Of a stretch of DNA of 64,000 bases, positions 1 to 8,400 are shown piece by piece. Below the pieces are notes generated by a model. That model had not been told where the DNA came from, searched no databases, and saw nothing but the letters and a program-made list of their open reading frames with translations. Source of the stretch: VRUE01 sp963697805 (GTDB lineage Bacteria; Actinomycetota; Thermoleophilia; Solirubrobacterales; 70-9); contig CAVOPB010000002.1 of NCBI GenBank assembly GCA_963697805.1, positions 124,001 to 188,000 on the forward strand, written 5' to 3'. How positions within the stretch are numbered: position 1 is the first letter of the stretch; the number at the start of each line of letters is the position of its first letter. Position numbers and translations under genes: made by a program.

Positions 1-510
1 GGAGAGCGCGTTGGCCCAGCCGTACTTGAACTGGTCGAGCGTCAGCGTCACCGCCCGGCCCTTGTTGAGCGGGTTGGAGAGCACTGGAAATGCCGACTTG
101 AGGGCCGAGATCGGCAGCGGAAGGATGCCGCGGAACGGGCCGGGGTCGATCGCGACCGTCACTGCGGAGAGACCGCGGCCGGCGATCATCTGGGCCAGCA
201 GCCCGCCGGTCGAGTGGCCCATCACCGCGGGCTTGTTGTCGAGCGCGCCGATCACCTCCGCGGTGTGATCGGCGATCTGGCTCAGCGACTTCTTCGCGAA
301 GAGGTCCGGGTTGGCCCGCGCTTCGGAGACCGTCAGCGGGTCGTCCGGCCAGACCGGAGTGACCCCCGCGTACCCGGCCTCCCCGAAGAGTCCGACCCAG
401 TTGTCCCAGCTGCTGGGCAGCAGCCAGAGCCCGTGGATGAAGACGACCGGCGTTCTCCCGCTCGAGTTCGCCTTCTCGACCTGCTGCTGCTCCTGCTCTG
501 TGATCGCCAC
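1..510 (-). CDS. alpha/beta hydrolase, C-terminus beyond window
   Basis: The first 170 codons of an alpha/beta-hydrolase are visible; the gene runs off the left edge. An HG oxyanion-type motif (HGLWL, residues 26-30) is followed by GHSTGG at 98-103, so Ser100 is the likely nucleophile. The acid and histidine of the triad would lie outside the window. There is no signal peptide, so it is probably cytoplasmic. The GTG start at 510 is chosen because it lies 8 nt downstream of a TAGGAT hexamer and coding signal stops there. It is divergent from a second hydrolase at 546, with only 35 bp between them. The substrate cannot be named; the family includes esterases, lipases and peroxidase-like hydrolases. 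Confidence 0.8.
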   Translation of the reverse strand, partial: MAITEQEQQQVEKANSSGRTPVVFIHGLWLLPSSWDNWVGLFGEAGYAGVTPVWPDDPLTVSEARANPDLFAKKSLSQIADHTAEVIGALDNKPAVMGHSTGGLLAQMIAGRGLSAVTVAIDPGPFRGILPLPISALKSAFPVLSNPLNKGRAVTLTLDQFKYGWANALS

Positions 511-518
511 GCTGGCGA

Positions 519-524
519 ATCCTA
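519..524 (-). promoter_or_regulatory. -10-like TAGGAT, leaderless start of the 510 gene
   Basis: TAGGAT on the minus strand lies 8 nt before the GTG at 510. Transcription would begin at or next to the start codon. No -35 consensus is obvious. Confidence 0.4.
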
Positions 525-532
525 GCCGCCGG

Positions 533-538
533 TAGGCT
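533..538 (+). promoter_or_regulatory. -10-like TAGGCT, leaderless start of the 546 gene
   Basis: TAGGCT lies 7 nt before GTG 546 and faces the minus-strand TAGGAT at 519-524. The 35-bp divergent gap therefore holds two back-to-back -10 elements. Confidence 0.4.
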
Positions 539-545
539 GGCGCCC

Positions 546-1715
546 GTGGGAGAAGCCGACGTCACGGCCTGGCCGCGGCGCCACTGGCGATTGCTGGCCG
601 CCGGCGCGGCTGTCCTCCTTGTGGCGCTCGGAATCGGCGCGGCACTCAGCTGGCATTTCTCCTCCGCGGTGCTGGTCCCCGACCACTCGGACTGGCCCCA
701 GGATGTCACCGTCGAGGCGGTGAGCCCGGGCACTGTCATCCTCTCCGCCGACGATGAAAGCCGCCGCCCGGGGACCTACGGGATCGAGTGGCAGGCCGGG
801 CACGCGGTCATCGGCCCCGTCGTGCGCAGCGACGACGACCGGGTCACGCGAAAGCTGCGCGACGTCAGCGGCTACCTCGTGCCGGGGACCAAGGTCGCGA
901 TCGAATCCGACGTCTACCGCGGCAACCCGATACAGGGGCTCGACATGCCATTCGCCGAAGTCGGCGTCGAGGGGGAACTGGGGACGATGCCTGCCTGGCG
1001 GGTCGGCGGGGCCGCCCCGACCTGGGCGATCCTCGTCCACGGAATCAACGATGACCCGCAGGCGGGCCTGCGCCTGCTGCCGGCGCTGCGGCGCGCGGGC
1101 TTGACGTCGCTTCTGATCACCTACCGGGAGGACCTCGGCGCTCCCCCGAGCCCCGACGGCCTCCACCATATGGGCCTGACCGAGTGGCGCGACCTCGAGG
1201 CGGCAGCGCGCTACGCGATCTCCCGCGGAGCGCACCGCCTGGTCCTGATCGGCTACTCGATGGGCGGCTCGCTGGTTACCCAGTTCATGCAGCACTCGCG
1301 GCTGGCCGGCAGGGTCTCGGGGCTCGTCCTCGACGCGCCGGCCCTCAACTGGAAGGAGATCCTCTCCTTCCAGTCATCCGAGATGGGGCTGCCGGGCTTC
1401 CTCGCGACCCCCGTCGAGTGGGCGATCGACGCCCGGATCGACCCCGACTGGGATGACCTCAACGCGCTCGAGCACCTCGACGCGCTGCAGCTCCCGATCC
1501 TTCTCTTCCACGGCACCGACGACGAAGTCGTCCCGATCTCCACCAGCGACGAACTGGCCGCGCAGCTGCCTCACCGGGTCACCTACTTCCGCGCCCCCGA
1601 GGCAGGCCACACCGAGGCTTGGAACGCTGCCCCCAGGCTCTACGAACTGCGCCTCAGGCGGTTCCTGGGCCGGATCGGTGCCGATACACCTCCGGCCCGG
1701 CCGCCGCGGAGATGA
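546..1715 (+). CDS. membrane-anchored alpha/beta hydrolase
   Basis: A 389-residue protein with one N-terminal membrane segment (about residues 16-38) and an extracytoplasmic alpha/beta-hydrolase domain. The motifs are in order: HGIND with His165, GYSMGG with nucleophile Ser238, HGTDDEVVP with acid Asp325, and AGHTEAW with catalytic His355. A complete triad means it is probably active, most likely as an esterase or acyl-hydrolase facing the outside. About 120 residues between anchor and hydrolase fold match nothing I recognise. The GTG start has no Shine-Dalgarno sequence but sits 7 nt after a -10-like hexamer. The substrate is unknown. Confidence 0.85.
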   Translation: MGEADVTAWPRRHWRLLAAGAAVLLVALGIGAALSWHFSSAVLVPDHSDWPQDVTVEAVSPGTVILSADDESRRPGTYGIEWQAGHAVIGPVVRSDDDRVTRKLRDVSGYLVPGTKVAIESDVYRGNPIQGLDMPFAEVGVEGELGTMPAWRVGGAAPTWAILVHGINDDPQAGLRLLPALRRAGLTSLLITYREDLGAPPSPDGLHHMGLTEWRDLEAAARYAISRGAHRLVLIGYSMGGSLVTQFMQHSRLAGRVSGLVLDAPALNWKEILSFQSSEMGLPGFLATPVEWAIDARIDPDWDDLNALEHLDALQLPILLFHGTDDEVVPISTSDELAAQLPHRVTYFRAPEAGHTEAWNAAPRLYELRLRRFLGRIGADTPPARPPRR

Positions 1716-1736
1716 CAGATCCGTCACAGTCTGTGC

Positions 1737-2303
1737 ATGGCATCGCACCATGGTGGCCTGATGGCGCCGCCCGGTGGCTTTGACTCGCCCCCGGACTTCG
1801 CCGCGGGCTCGGCTCTTCTCGAAGGCGCATATGAGATGGCCGTGAGCTCCCATCACGGGCCGCGCCCCCACGGCGAGACGAAGATCGACCATCCGGTCGC
1901 GGTCGCCAGGCTCCTGCATGAGAACGAATTTCCCGACGTTGTCGTCGCCGCGGCGCTTCTGCACGACGTGGTCGAGGACACCGACACCAAGCTCGGCGAG
2001 ATCGAGGCCGAGTTCGGGGCCGAGGTCGCCGAGCTGGTCGGAGAGATGACCGAGGACGAGACGATCACGGCGTATCGCGAGCGCAAGGCCGAGCATCGCG
2101 GCCGGGTCGCCGGCGACAGCTGTGTCGCGGCGATCTACGCAGCCGACAAGCTGGCGAAGGTGAGGATGCTGAACGAACGCGGGGTGCGGCCGGAAGCGGA
2201 GCGCCTCGAGCACTACCGCCAGACCCTGGACGAGCTGCGGGCGGCCAGGCCCTCGCTTCCCTTCCTCTCCGAACTCGCCGACGAGCTCGACCGCCTCGGG
2301 TAG
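1737..2303 (+). CDS. HD-domain protein, RelA/SpoT hydrolase-like
   Basis: 188 residues carrying an HD metal-phosphohydrolase signature: an early His, the LLHDVVEDT motif with His76-Asp77, and a later Asp in the AADKLAKVRML helix. This spacing resembles the small alarmone hydrolase (Mesh1-like) HD fold related to SpoT, which removes pyrophosphate from (p)ppGpp. No synthetase, TGS or ACT domain is present. The role as a ppGpp hydrolase is inference; another nucleotide phosphohydrolase activity is possible. The start is uncertain: ATG 1737 is used, with ATG 1761 as an in-frame alternative. The next gene begins 4 bp after the stop, so they are probably co-transcribed. Confidence 0.7.
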   Translation: MASHHGGLMAPPGGFDSPPDFAAGSALLEGAYEMAVSSHHGPRPHGETKIDHPVAVARLLHENEFPDVVVAAALLHDVVEDTDTKLGEIEAEFGAEVAELVGEMTEDETITAYRERKAEHRGRVAGDSCVAAIYAADKLAKVRMLNERGVRPEAERLEHYRQTLDELRAARPSLPFLSELADELDRLG

Positions 2304-2307
2304 CGCG

Positions 2308-2574
2308 ATGAAGGTGATCTACATGCCGATCGGGATCATCTCCGGCATCGTCGCCGGAATGGTGGCGCGGAAGGGGTTCGACCGGCTCTGGTCGTTGATC
2401 GACGACGAGGACCCGCCCGGCCCCGACCAGCGGCAGGCCTCGCTGCCGAAGCTGATCGCCGCCCTCGCGATCGAGGGCGCGGTGTTCCGGCTGACGAAGG
2501 GGATCGTCGAGCGCGGCACGCGCGGCGGCTTCGCGCGGCTGACCGGCACCTGGCCGGGCGAAGAGGCTGCGTAG
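2308..2574 (+). CDS. DUF4235-like small membrane protein
   Basis: An 88-residue protein resembling DUF4235 proteins of actinobacteria. It has an N-terminal glycine/isoleucine-rich hydrophobic segment (about residues 5-20), a polar middle (DDEDPPGPDQ) and a second amphipathic or hydrophobic helix around 48-65. It begins 4 bp after the HD-domain gene and probably shares its transcript. No catalytic residues are visible and the family has no established function. The family call is by sequence resemblance only. Confidence 0.65.
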   Translation: MKVIYMPIGIISGIVAGMVARKGFDRLWSLIDDEDPPGPDQRQASLPKLIAALAIEGAVFRLTKGIVERGTRGGFARLTGTWPGEEAA

Positions 2575-2601
2575 CCGTCACTCCGCCGGGGCAAGGAGGG
2601 G

Positions 2602-2859
2602 GTGGACAAGGGACCGATGAACAAAGCGGGCAACCAGTCGAGTTGGCGCACCTGGGCGATCGGCATCCTGATCGCCCTCGTAGCCATCGTCGCCCTGCAG
2701 AACTCGCAGGAGGTGCGGATCGACGTCCTCTTCGTCAATGTCAACGCTCCCCTGATCGTCACCCTCCTGGTCGCGGTCGGGATCGGCGCCCTGATCGGAT
2801 ACGCCGCCCCGGTCCTGCTGCGTCACCGCCGGAACGAGCGTCGTAACGAGCGCTCCTAG
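2602..2859 (+). CDS. LapA/DUF1049-like membrane protein
   Basis: 85 residues or 80, depending on the start: GTG 2602 or the better-looking ATG 2617. Two transmembrane helices are clear (about 20-36 and 48-70), joined by a short loop with the LapA-family pattern of QN then V.I..LF. A basic tail (RHRRNERRNERS) follows. E. coli LapA-type proteins act in lipopolysaccharide assembly, but actinobacterial members lack that context and their role is unknown. It follows the DUF4235-like gene by 27 bp and is likely in the same operon. Confidence 0.65.
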   Translation: MDKGPMNKAGNQSSWRTWAIGILIALVAIVALQNSQEVRIDVLFVNVNAPLIVTLLVAVGIGALIGYAAPVLLRHRRNERRNERS

Positions 2860-2880
2860 GGGCGCCGGCCGGCTCGACGC

Positions 2881-2886
2881 TAGGTT
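2881..2886 (+). promoter_or_regulatory. -10-like TAGGTT, leaderless start of the ZIP gene
   Basis: TAGGTT lies exactly 6 nt before ATG 2893, and no Shine-Dalgarno sequence lies between. Transcription should start at the ATG. Confidence 0.4.
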
Positions 2887-2892
2887 TGGACG

Positions 2893-3633
2893 ATGCCCGA
2901 CGTGGTCGTCCTCGTGATCGCCGCGACCGCAACGGCGCTGGCCACGGGCCTCGGCGCGGTCCCGGTCTTCTACCTCGGGAACCGCGCGGAGCAGCTGACG
3001 CCGATCCTCCTCGGCTTCGCCGCCGGTGTGATGGGCGTGGCCTCGATAGTGGGGCTGCTGATCCCGTCCACCGAAGGAGGATCGACGGTCGCCGTCCTCT
3101 GCGGGTTGGGCGCGGGCGGGGTGCTGCTCGGCGTGGCCCGAAGCCGACTCGATCCCCGCACGAGGTTCATGGGACGTGATGGTCCGGGCGCGCGCACCTC
3201 GGCCCTGGTTTTCTTCGTCCTCTTCGTCCACAGCCTCCCTGAGGGGTTCGCGATCGGAACCGCCTTTGCCTCCGACCGCGCCGGGCTCAGCCTGTTCGTC
3301 ATCCTCGCGATCGCGATCCAGAACATCCCGGAGGGGACGAGCGTCGCGATCCCGATGGCGGCGGCCGGCTTCAGCCGCTCGCGCCAGTTCTGGGCTGCCG
3401 TCGGGACCAGCGCCCCGCAGCCGGTCGGGGCGCTCATCGCGTTTCTCCTCGTCAAGGAGATCAGCGCCCTGCTGCCCTTCTCGTTCGCGTTCGCCGCCGG
3501 CGCGATGCTGGCCCTGATCGTGGTCGAGCTCCTCCCCGCTGCATACGCGGACCGGCACCGACTGGGCCCAAGTGCGGGCATCCTGCTGGGTGCGGCGCTG
3601 ATGCTGGCGCTGAGCTTCGCCCTCGGGGTCTGA
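2893..3633 (+). CDS. ZIP family metal transporter
   Basis: A 246-residue polytopic membrane protein of the ZIP (SLC39-like) family, which carries zinc or other divalent cations across the cytoplasmic membrane. The paired metal-site motifs are present: HSLPEG in one helix and QNIPEG in the next. A membrane-embedded Glu lies in ALIVVELLPAAY. About eight hydrophobic segments are predicted, with a short basic loop after the third. The length fits the bacterial ZupT/GufA group. Metal specificity cannot be read from the sequence. It ends 14 bp from a convergent ABC permease gene. Confidence 0.85.
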   Translation: MPDVVVLVIAATATALATGLGAVPVFYLGNRAEQLTPILLGFAAGVMGVASIVGLLIPSTEGGSTVAVLCGLGAGGVLLGVARSRLDPRTRFMGRDGPGARTSALVFFVLFVHSLPEGFAIGTAFASDRAGLSLFVILAIAIQNIPEGTSVAIPMAAAGFSRSRQFWAAVGTSAPQPVGALIAFLLVKEISALLPFSFAFAAGAMLALIVVELLPAAYADRHRLGPSAGILLGAALMLALSFALGV

Positions 3634-3647
3634 CCGGGCCGGCGAGG

Positions 3648-4427
3648 CTAGACGGCGATATCGCGCCGTTCGAAGAGCACCGCCCCCAGCGCCGCGAGGG
3701 CGACCGCGGTGGCGGTGACGCCGATGAACGCGACCGGATCGATGCCGTTCTCGATCGCCCTGCCGTAGTAGCGGAAGACCGAGGCATATCGGATCCAATC
3801 GAGGCCGGGGTCCAGGCGGCCGATCAGGTCCGTCACGTACATCGCCACCAGGACTCCGGCGACCGAGCCGGTGACCACGTTGGTGCGCAGCGAGAAGCCG
3901 GTGATGACGATTCCGAGGCCGGCGAAGAGCAGCGCCAGCGGCCAGATGTTGGCAAACCCGGCAAGGGCCGAGCTGAACGAGAGGCCCGATCCGGCGAGCA
4001 GGCTGCCGAGCAGAGTCAGAAGCAGGCTGACGAGGAGGACCGCGGCGAGCTCGATCGCGGCGGCGGCAAATCCTGCCGCCACAATCCGGCTCCGCGACAC
4101 GGGCGCAGACAGCAATACGTCGAGCCGCCCGCTTTCGGCGGCGCCCGAGAGCGCGCTCGCCACCGCTCGCCCCGCCAGGTAGCCGATCGCCAGCGGCACG
4201 ATCAGGCTCAGCATCTCCGCCTCGAGGTACTGCTCGACATTCGTCAGCTGCCCGATCCCGAAGGCTTCCTTCAGCCCGGTCGGGTAGTTGCGGACCGCCC
4301 TGCCGATCGATTCTTCGATCGAGGGGAAGATCGCGACGATGAAGGCCGACATCAGCCCGATCGGCAGGCCCCATGCGAGCAGCGAACGGCGGCGGTCGTG
4401 AAGCTGGGAGGCGATCAGCGCGGTCAT
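3648..4427 (-). CDS. ABC-2 type exporter permease
   Basis: A 259-residue permease with about six transmembrane helices: one near residues 15-35, then a large extracytoplasmic loop (SIEESIGRAVRNYPTG), then five more. Its ATG overlaps the stop of the upstream ATPase gene by 4 nt (ATGA), so the two are translationally coupled. Together they form a two-gene ABC exporter of the type that pairs one ATPase and one permease, often for drugs or lipids. The substrate is unknown. Transcription would start upstream of 5311, beside the palindrome at 5381-5403. Confidence 0.85.
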   Translation of the reverse strand: MTALIASQLHDRRRSLLAWGLPIGLMSAFIVAIFPSIEESIGRAVRNYPTGLKEAFGIGQLTNVEQYLEAEMLSLIVPLAIGYLAGRAVASALSGAAESGRLDVLLSAPVSRSRIVAAGFAAAAIELAAVLLVSLLLTLLGSLLAGSGLSFSSALAGFANIWPLALLFAGLGIVITGFSLRTNVVTGSVAGVLVAMYVTDLIGRLDPGLDWIRYASVFRYYGRAIENGIDPVAFIGVTATAVALAALGAVLFERRDIAV

Positions 4428-5311
4428 CCATCCTCCTCGTAGTAGGTGAGGAAGACCTCCTCGAGCGTGGGGTGGGCGACCTCGATGTCCCTGACCGTGT
4501 GGCGGGAGATCGCCTTGACCACGGGGTCGAGGCTGCCGGAGACGTGGAACGAGATGCGCCCATCCTCCGCCGCGAGATCGCTGACGCCGGGGATGGCGCG
4601 AAGCTCCTCGAGGTCAACCGGGTCGGTGAACTCGACCGAGGCACGGCGTTGGGCCCTGCCGAGCAGGTCAGCCACTCGCTCGACCGCGATCAGCCTGCCG
4701 CCGCGGATGATCCCGACCCGGTCGCAGACTCGCTCGACCTCGTCGAGCTCATGAGAGGAGAGGAAGACGGCGCACCCGCGCTCTCGCTCCTCCCGGACCA
4801 GCGCCAGGAACTCCTCCTGCATCAGGGGATCGAGGCCGCTGGTCGGCTCATCGAGGATCAGCAGTTCGGGCCGGTGGAAGAGCGCCAGGATCAACCCGAT
4901 CTTCTGGCGATTTCCTCGTGAGAGCTCGCCCAGCGGGCGGTCGAGATCGGCTCGGAAGCGTCTTGCCAGCTCCTCAGCACGGGTGAGATCGCCGACCCCA
5001 CGCAGCCGCGATAGGACCGCCAGCGCTTCTCGGCCGCTGGTGCCCTTGCCGTAGCCGAAGTCGCCGGGGAGGTTGCCGAGCCGGGCGCGGATGGCGGTGC
5101 TGTCCCGGCGGCTGTCGAGGCCGAAGATGCGGGCGCTGCCGCCGCTTGGGTGGAGCAGGTCGAGCACGGTGCGGATCGTCGTCGTCTTACCCGCGCCGTT
5201 GGGGCCGAGGAAGCCGAATACCTCTCCCTCCTCGACCGCGAACGTCACGTCCTCGATGCCGCGGTGCTCGCCGTAGAACTTGGTCAGGTCCTGGGTCTCG
5301 ATCGCCGGCAT
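4424..5311 (-). CDS. ABC exporter ATP-binding subunit
   Basis: A 295-residue ATPase that powers the permease encoded immediately downstream. Walker A is GPNGAGKTTT (residues 36-45). The signature is LSRGNRQKIG (R in place of the usual second G of LSGGQ). Walker B and D-loop follow in LLILDEPTSGLDP, and the H-loop in SSHELDE. The C-terminal third (about 225-295) has the accessory domain usual in DrrA/CcmA-like ATPases. A 23-bp palindrome centred 81 bp upstream of the ATG suggests control by a dimeric repressor; no repressor gene is adjacent. Confidence 0.9.
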   Translation of the reverse strand: MPAIETQDLTKFYGEHRGIEDVTFAVEEGEVFGFLGPNGAGKTTTIRTVLDLLHPSGGSARIFGLDSRRDSTAIRARLGNLPGDFGYGKGTSGREALAVLSRLRGVGDLTRAEELARRFRADLDRPLGELSRGNRQKIGLILALFHRPELLILDEPTSGLDPLMQEEFLALVREERERGCAVFLSSHELDEVERVCDRVGIIRGGRLIAVERVADLLGRAQRRASVEFTDPVDLEELRAIPGVSDLAAEDGRISFHVSGSLDPVVKAISRHTVRDIEVAHPTLEEVFLTYYEEDG

Positions 5312-5380
5312 CCGCCAATCGTCGCATCAAGAGGCGACCTGCCCGACGAGGCGTGAGGCCGAGGCATCGGTCAGGCGGGA

Positions 5381-5403
5381 TCGAGTACAGAATTTGTACT
5401 CGA
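5381..5403. promoter_or_regulatory. perfect palindromic operator, 9+5+9
   Basis: Arms TCGAGTACA and TGTACTCGA are exact reverse complements separated by GAATT. The site lies between the divergent ABC exporter (start 5311) and the oxidase (start 5454). The geometry fits a TetR- or GntR-type dimer site. On the minus strand the right arm could overlap the exporter promoter. Confidence 0.65.
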
Positions 5404-5417
5404 TTGACGTTTGGCCG

Positions 5418-5446
5418 TTGACGCTTCTGCGGGAGGCCGGTAGACA
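5418..5446 (+). promoter_or_regulatory. candidate promoter TTGACG-N17-TAGACA
   Basis: A good -35 (5418-5423) and a weaker -10 (5441-5446) with a 17-bp spacer. The ATG at 5454 begins 7 nt after the -10, predicting a leaderless mRNA. The operator at 5381-5403 lies just upstream. Confidence 0.5.
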
Positions 5447-5453
5447 CGGTTCG

Positions 5454-8400
5454 ATGCTGCCCCCACGCCGTGAGTCCGGCAAGCTCTGGCGAACCTGTCC
5501 CCGGATCGACATCTGCGCGGCGATGCTCTCCGCGGGCCTCGCGCTGATCCTCGGCACGGGCTCCGCATCGGCCGCGGTGACGGTTGACAAAACCGTCACC
5601 ACCCATCAGACCAGTTCCGCATCGACAGTCAAATCGCCGACCTTTTCGACCTCAGCGGCGGGCGAGCTGGCGATCGCTTTCATCACCTCCGACGGGCCGT
5701 CTGCCGGCTCCAGCCAGTCGTTTTCGAAAGTGACCGGCGGGGGGCTTACTTGGCGTCTGCTGCGTCGCGCCAACACACAGGCCGGAACCGCGGAGGCCTG
5801 GGCGGCAAACGCCACGGCGGTGCTGACCAATGCGAGCGTCACCGCGACCCGGTCGAACGGCTCCTACGTCGGGTCGATCACGGTCGTGACCTTCACCGGA
5901 GCCGATCAGGTCGTCGACGGATCGAGTGCCGCAGCCAGCGGCGCGACCGGCGCTCCGTCGGCTTCGTTGACGACGACCCGCGCCGGCGCCTGGGTATGGG
6001 GCGTCGGGAATGACTGGGACAAAGCAATTGCTCGGACCGTCGGCCCGTCCCAGACCAAGGTCGATGAGTTCCTGGCCTCGGTCGGCGACACGATGTGGGT
6101 CCAGCGGCAGAATGCGGCGACGCCATTGAGCGGGACGCAGGTGACTCTCAACGACACGGCACCGAGCACGGACCGCTGGAACCTCGTGGCGGTCGAAGTG
6201 TTGCCTGCCGTGACCGATAACCAGCCTCCAACCGCGCCCGCCAATCTTGCCGCCGGAACTGTGACCGCGACGCAGGTGCCACTCACATGGTCGGCGAGCA
6301 GCGATGACCAGGGTGTGGCGGGATACCGGGTCTTCCGTGGGGCGAGCCAGGTGGGTGAAGCCGGCGGCACGAGCTTCACCGACTCCTCGGCTTCGCCTTC
6401 GACGACCTACACGTACACGGTCAAAGCGTTCGACGCCGCCGGGAACGTTTCACAGGCATCGGAAGCGGTGACGGTGACAACGCCGGCCGGGGACACCACG
6501 CCGCCGACCGTGTCGCTGACGGCACCGGCCGACGGTGGAACCGTTTCGGGCTCAAACGTCTCCCTCGCCGCCACTGCAAGCGACGCCAACGGCGTCGCCG
6601 GAGTCCAGTTCCTCCTCGACGGCAGCCCGGTCGGGGCCGAGGACACCAATTCCCCATACGGGATCACCTGGAACTCGACCTCGGTCGCCAACGGGTCCCA
6701 CACCCTCGCGGCGCGGGCGAGGGACGCAGCAGGCAACTCGGCCACCTCCTCGGCGGTGACGGTGACGGTGTCGAACGGCGGAGTGGGTCCGTCTGAAGTC
6801 GGTCAGTGGGGGCCATTGATCCCGCTTCCGGCGGTGGCTATCCACTCGGCTCTTCTTCCGAACGGCCGGGTCTTGCTGTTCCAGGGTGACTTCGCGACCG
6901 GTGGCCAGCAGTACGTTCTCGACCCCCAGACGGGCAACGTCACCCATGTTCCGGATGCGAAAGCCGACCTCTTTTGCGCCGGCCAGGCCGTCCTCGCCGA
7001 CGGCCGCATACTCGTCGTCGGCGGCACTGCGACCGATGGGGGGCTGGGAGTCGACAACATCACCGCGTTCAACTGGCAGAGCGAAACCTGGAGTGAACTG
7101 GCGCCGATGAAATTCCCACGCTGGTACGCCACCGGCACCACCCTCTCCGATGGCAAGGTGCTTGCCATCTCGGGCTATGACAAAGGCCCGGAAGACCTGG
7201 TCACCACCCCGGAGCTCTTCTCGCCCGCGACCAACACCTGGCAGAGCCTCACCGCGGCAAAAAACAACATCCCGATCTACCCGTTCATCTACCAGCTTCC
7301 GGACGGCCGGGTCGCCTGGCTCGGAGCCTCGGAGGGGCCGACCCAGAGCCAGGTTCTCGACCTCCAGACCAATCAGTGGTCGACGATCGACAGCCGCGTG
7401 ATCGATGGCGGCAGCATCGCCAACTACGCCCCCGGCCGCTTCATCAAGGCCGGCTCAGCCGCCGACGACGGCTTCTCTGGCAACTCGCTGAAAACCGCCT
7501 TCACGCTGAACATGAACTCGCCGGGGGCGACCTGGCAGCCGACCGGGAACATGGCATTCCCGCGCAGCTTCCTCAACCTCACGAATCTTCCCGACGGGAC
7601 CGTGCTCGCGACAGGCGGCGGGACCGACAGATCGGGGTTCAACGACTCCAACGGGGTGCTGCAAGCAGAGGCCTGGAGCCCGTCGAGCGGGTCGTGGACG
7701 ACTTATGCCTCGATGACCGCCCCTCGTCTCTACCACTCGGTCGCGGTCCTGCTGCCCGACGGCCGGGTCTACGTTTCGGGCGGCGGCGGCGATCCCGGCG
7801 TCTCAGACCAGCGCAGCGCCCAGATCTTCTCGCCACCGTACCTGTTCAAGGGCGCGCGCCCGACGATCTCCTCCGCGCCGTCCACCGTCGCCTACGGCAA
7901 ACAGGAATTCTTCGGGACACCGGACGCGGCCTCGATATCGCGCGTCTCCTTAATCCGGACCGGTTCCGTGACCCACGCCTTCGACCAGAACGCCCGCGCG
8001 ACGTCGCTGAGCTTCTCGCAGGCATCCGGCGGCCTCAACATCGACATGCCCTCCAACCGCAACGACGTCCCCCCCGGTTACTACATGTTGTTCATCGTCA
8101 ACGGCCAGGGCGTCCCCTCGGTGGCGTCGTTCGTGCGCTTCCCCGCCCCCTATGAGGACTCCACACAGCCGAGCGCTCCGACCAATCTGACAGCGACCGG
8201 CGGAGCCGGATTTGCATCGCTGAGCTGGACCGCGGCGACCGACGAAAACGGGGTCGCGCGCTACAACGTTCATCGATCCAGCACGTCGGGCTTCACGCCG
8301 ACCGCTGCCAACAGGGTGGGGCAGACGACTTCGACCAGCTACACCGACAGCGGGGTCACGCCCGGCACCTGGTACTACAAGGTCACGGCCGAAGACGGCG

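Noticed and set aside
5280..5453. N-terminal extension of the oxidase to GTG 5280
   Set aside because: It would overlap the exporter gene, cross the operator and place residues before the signal peptide.
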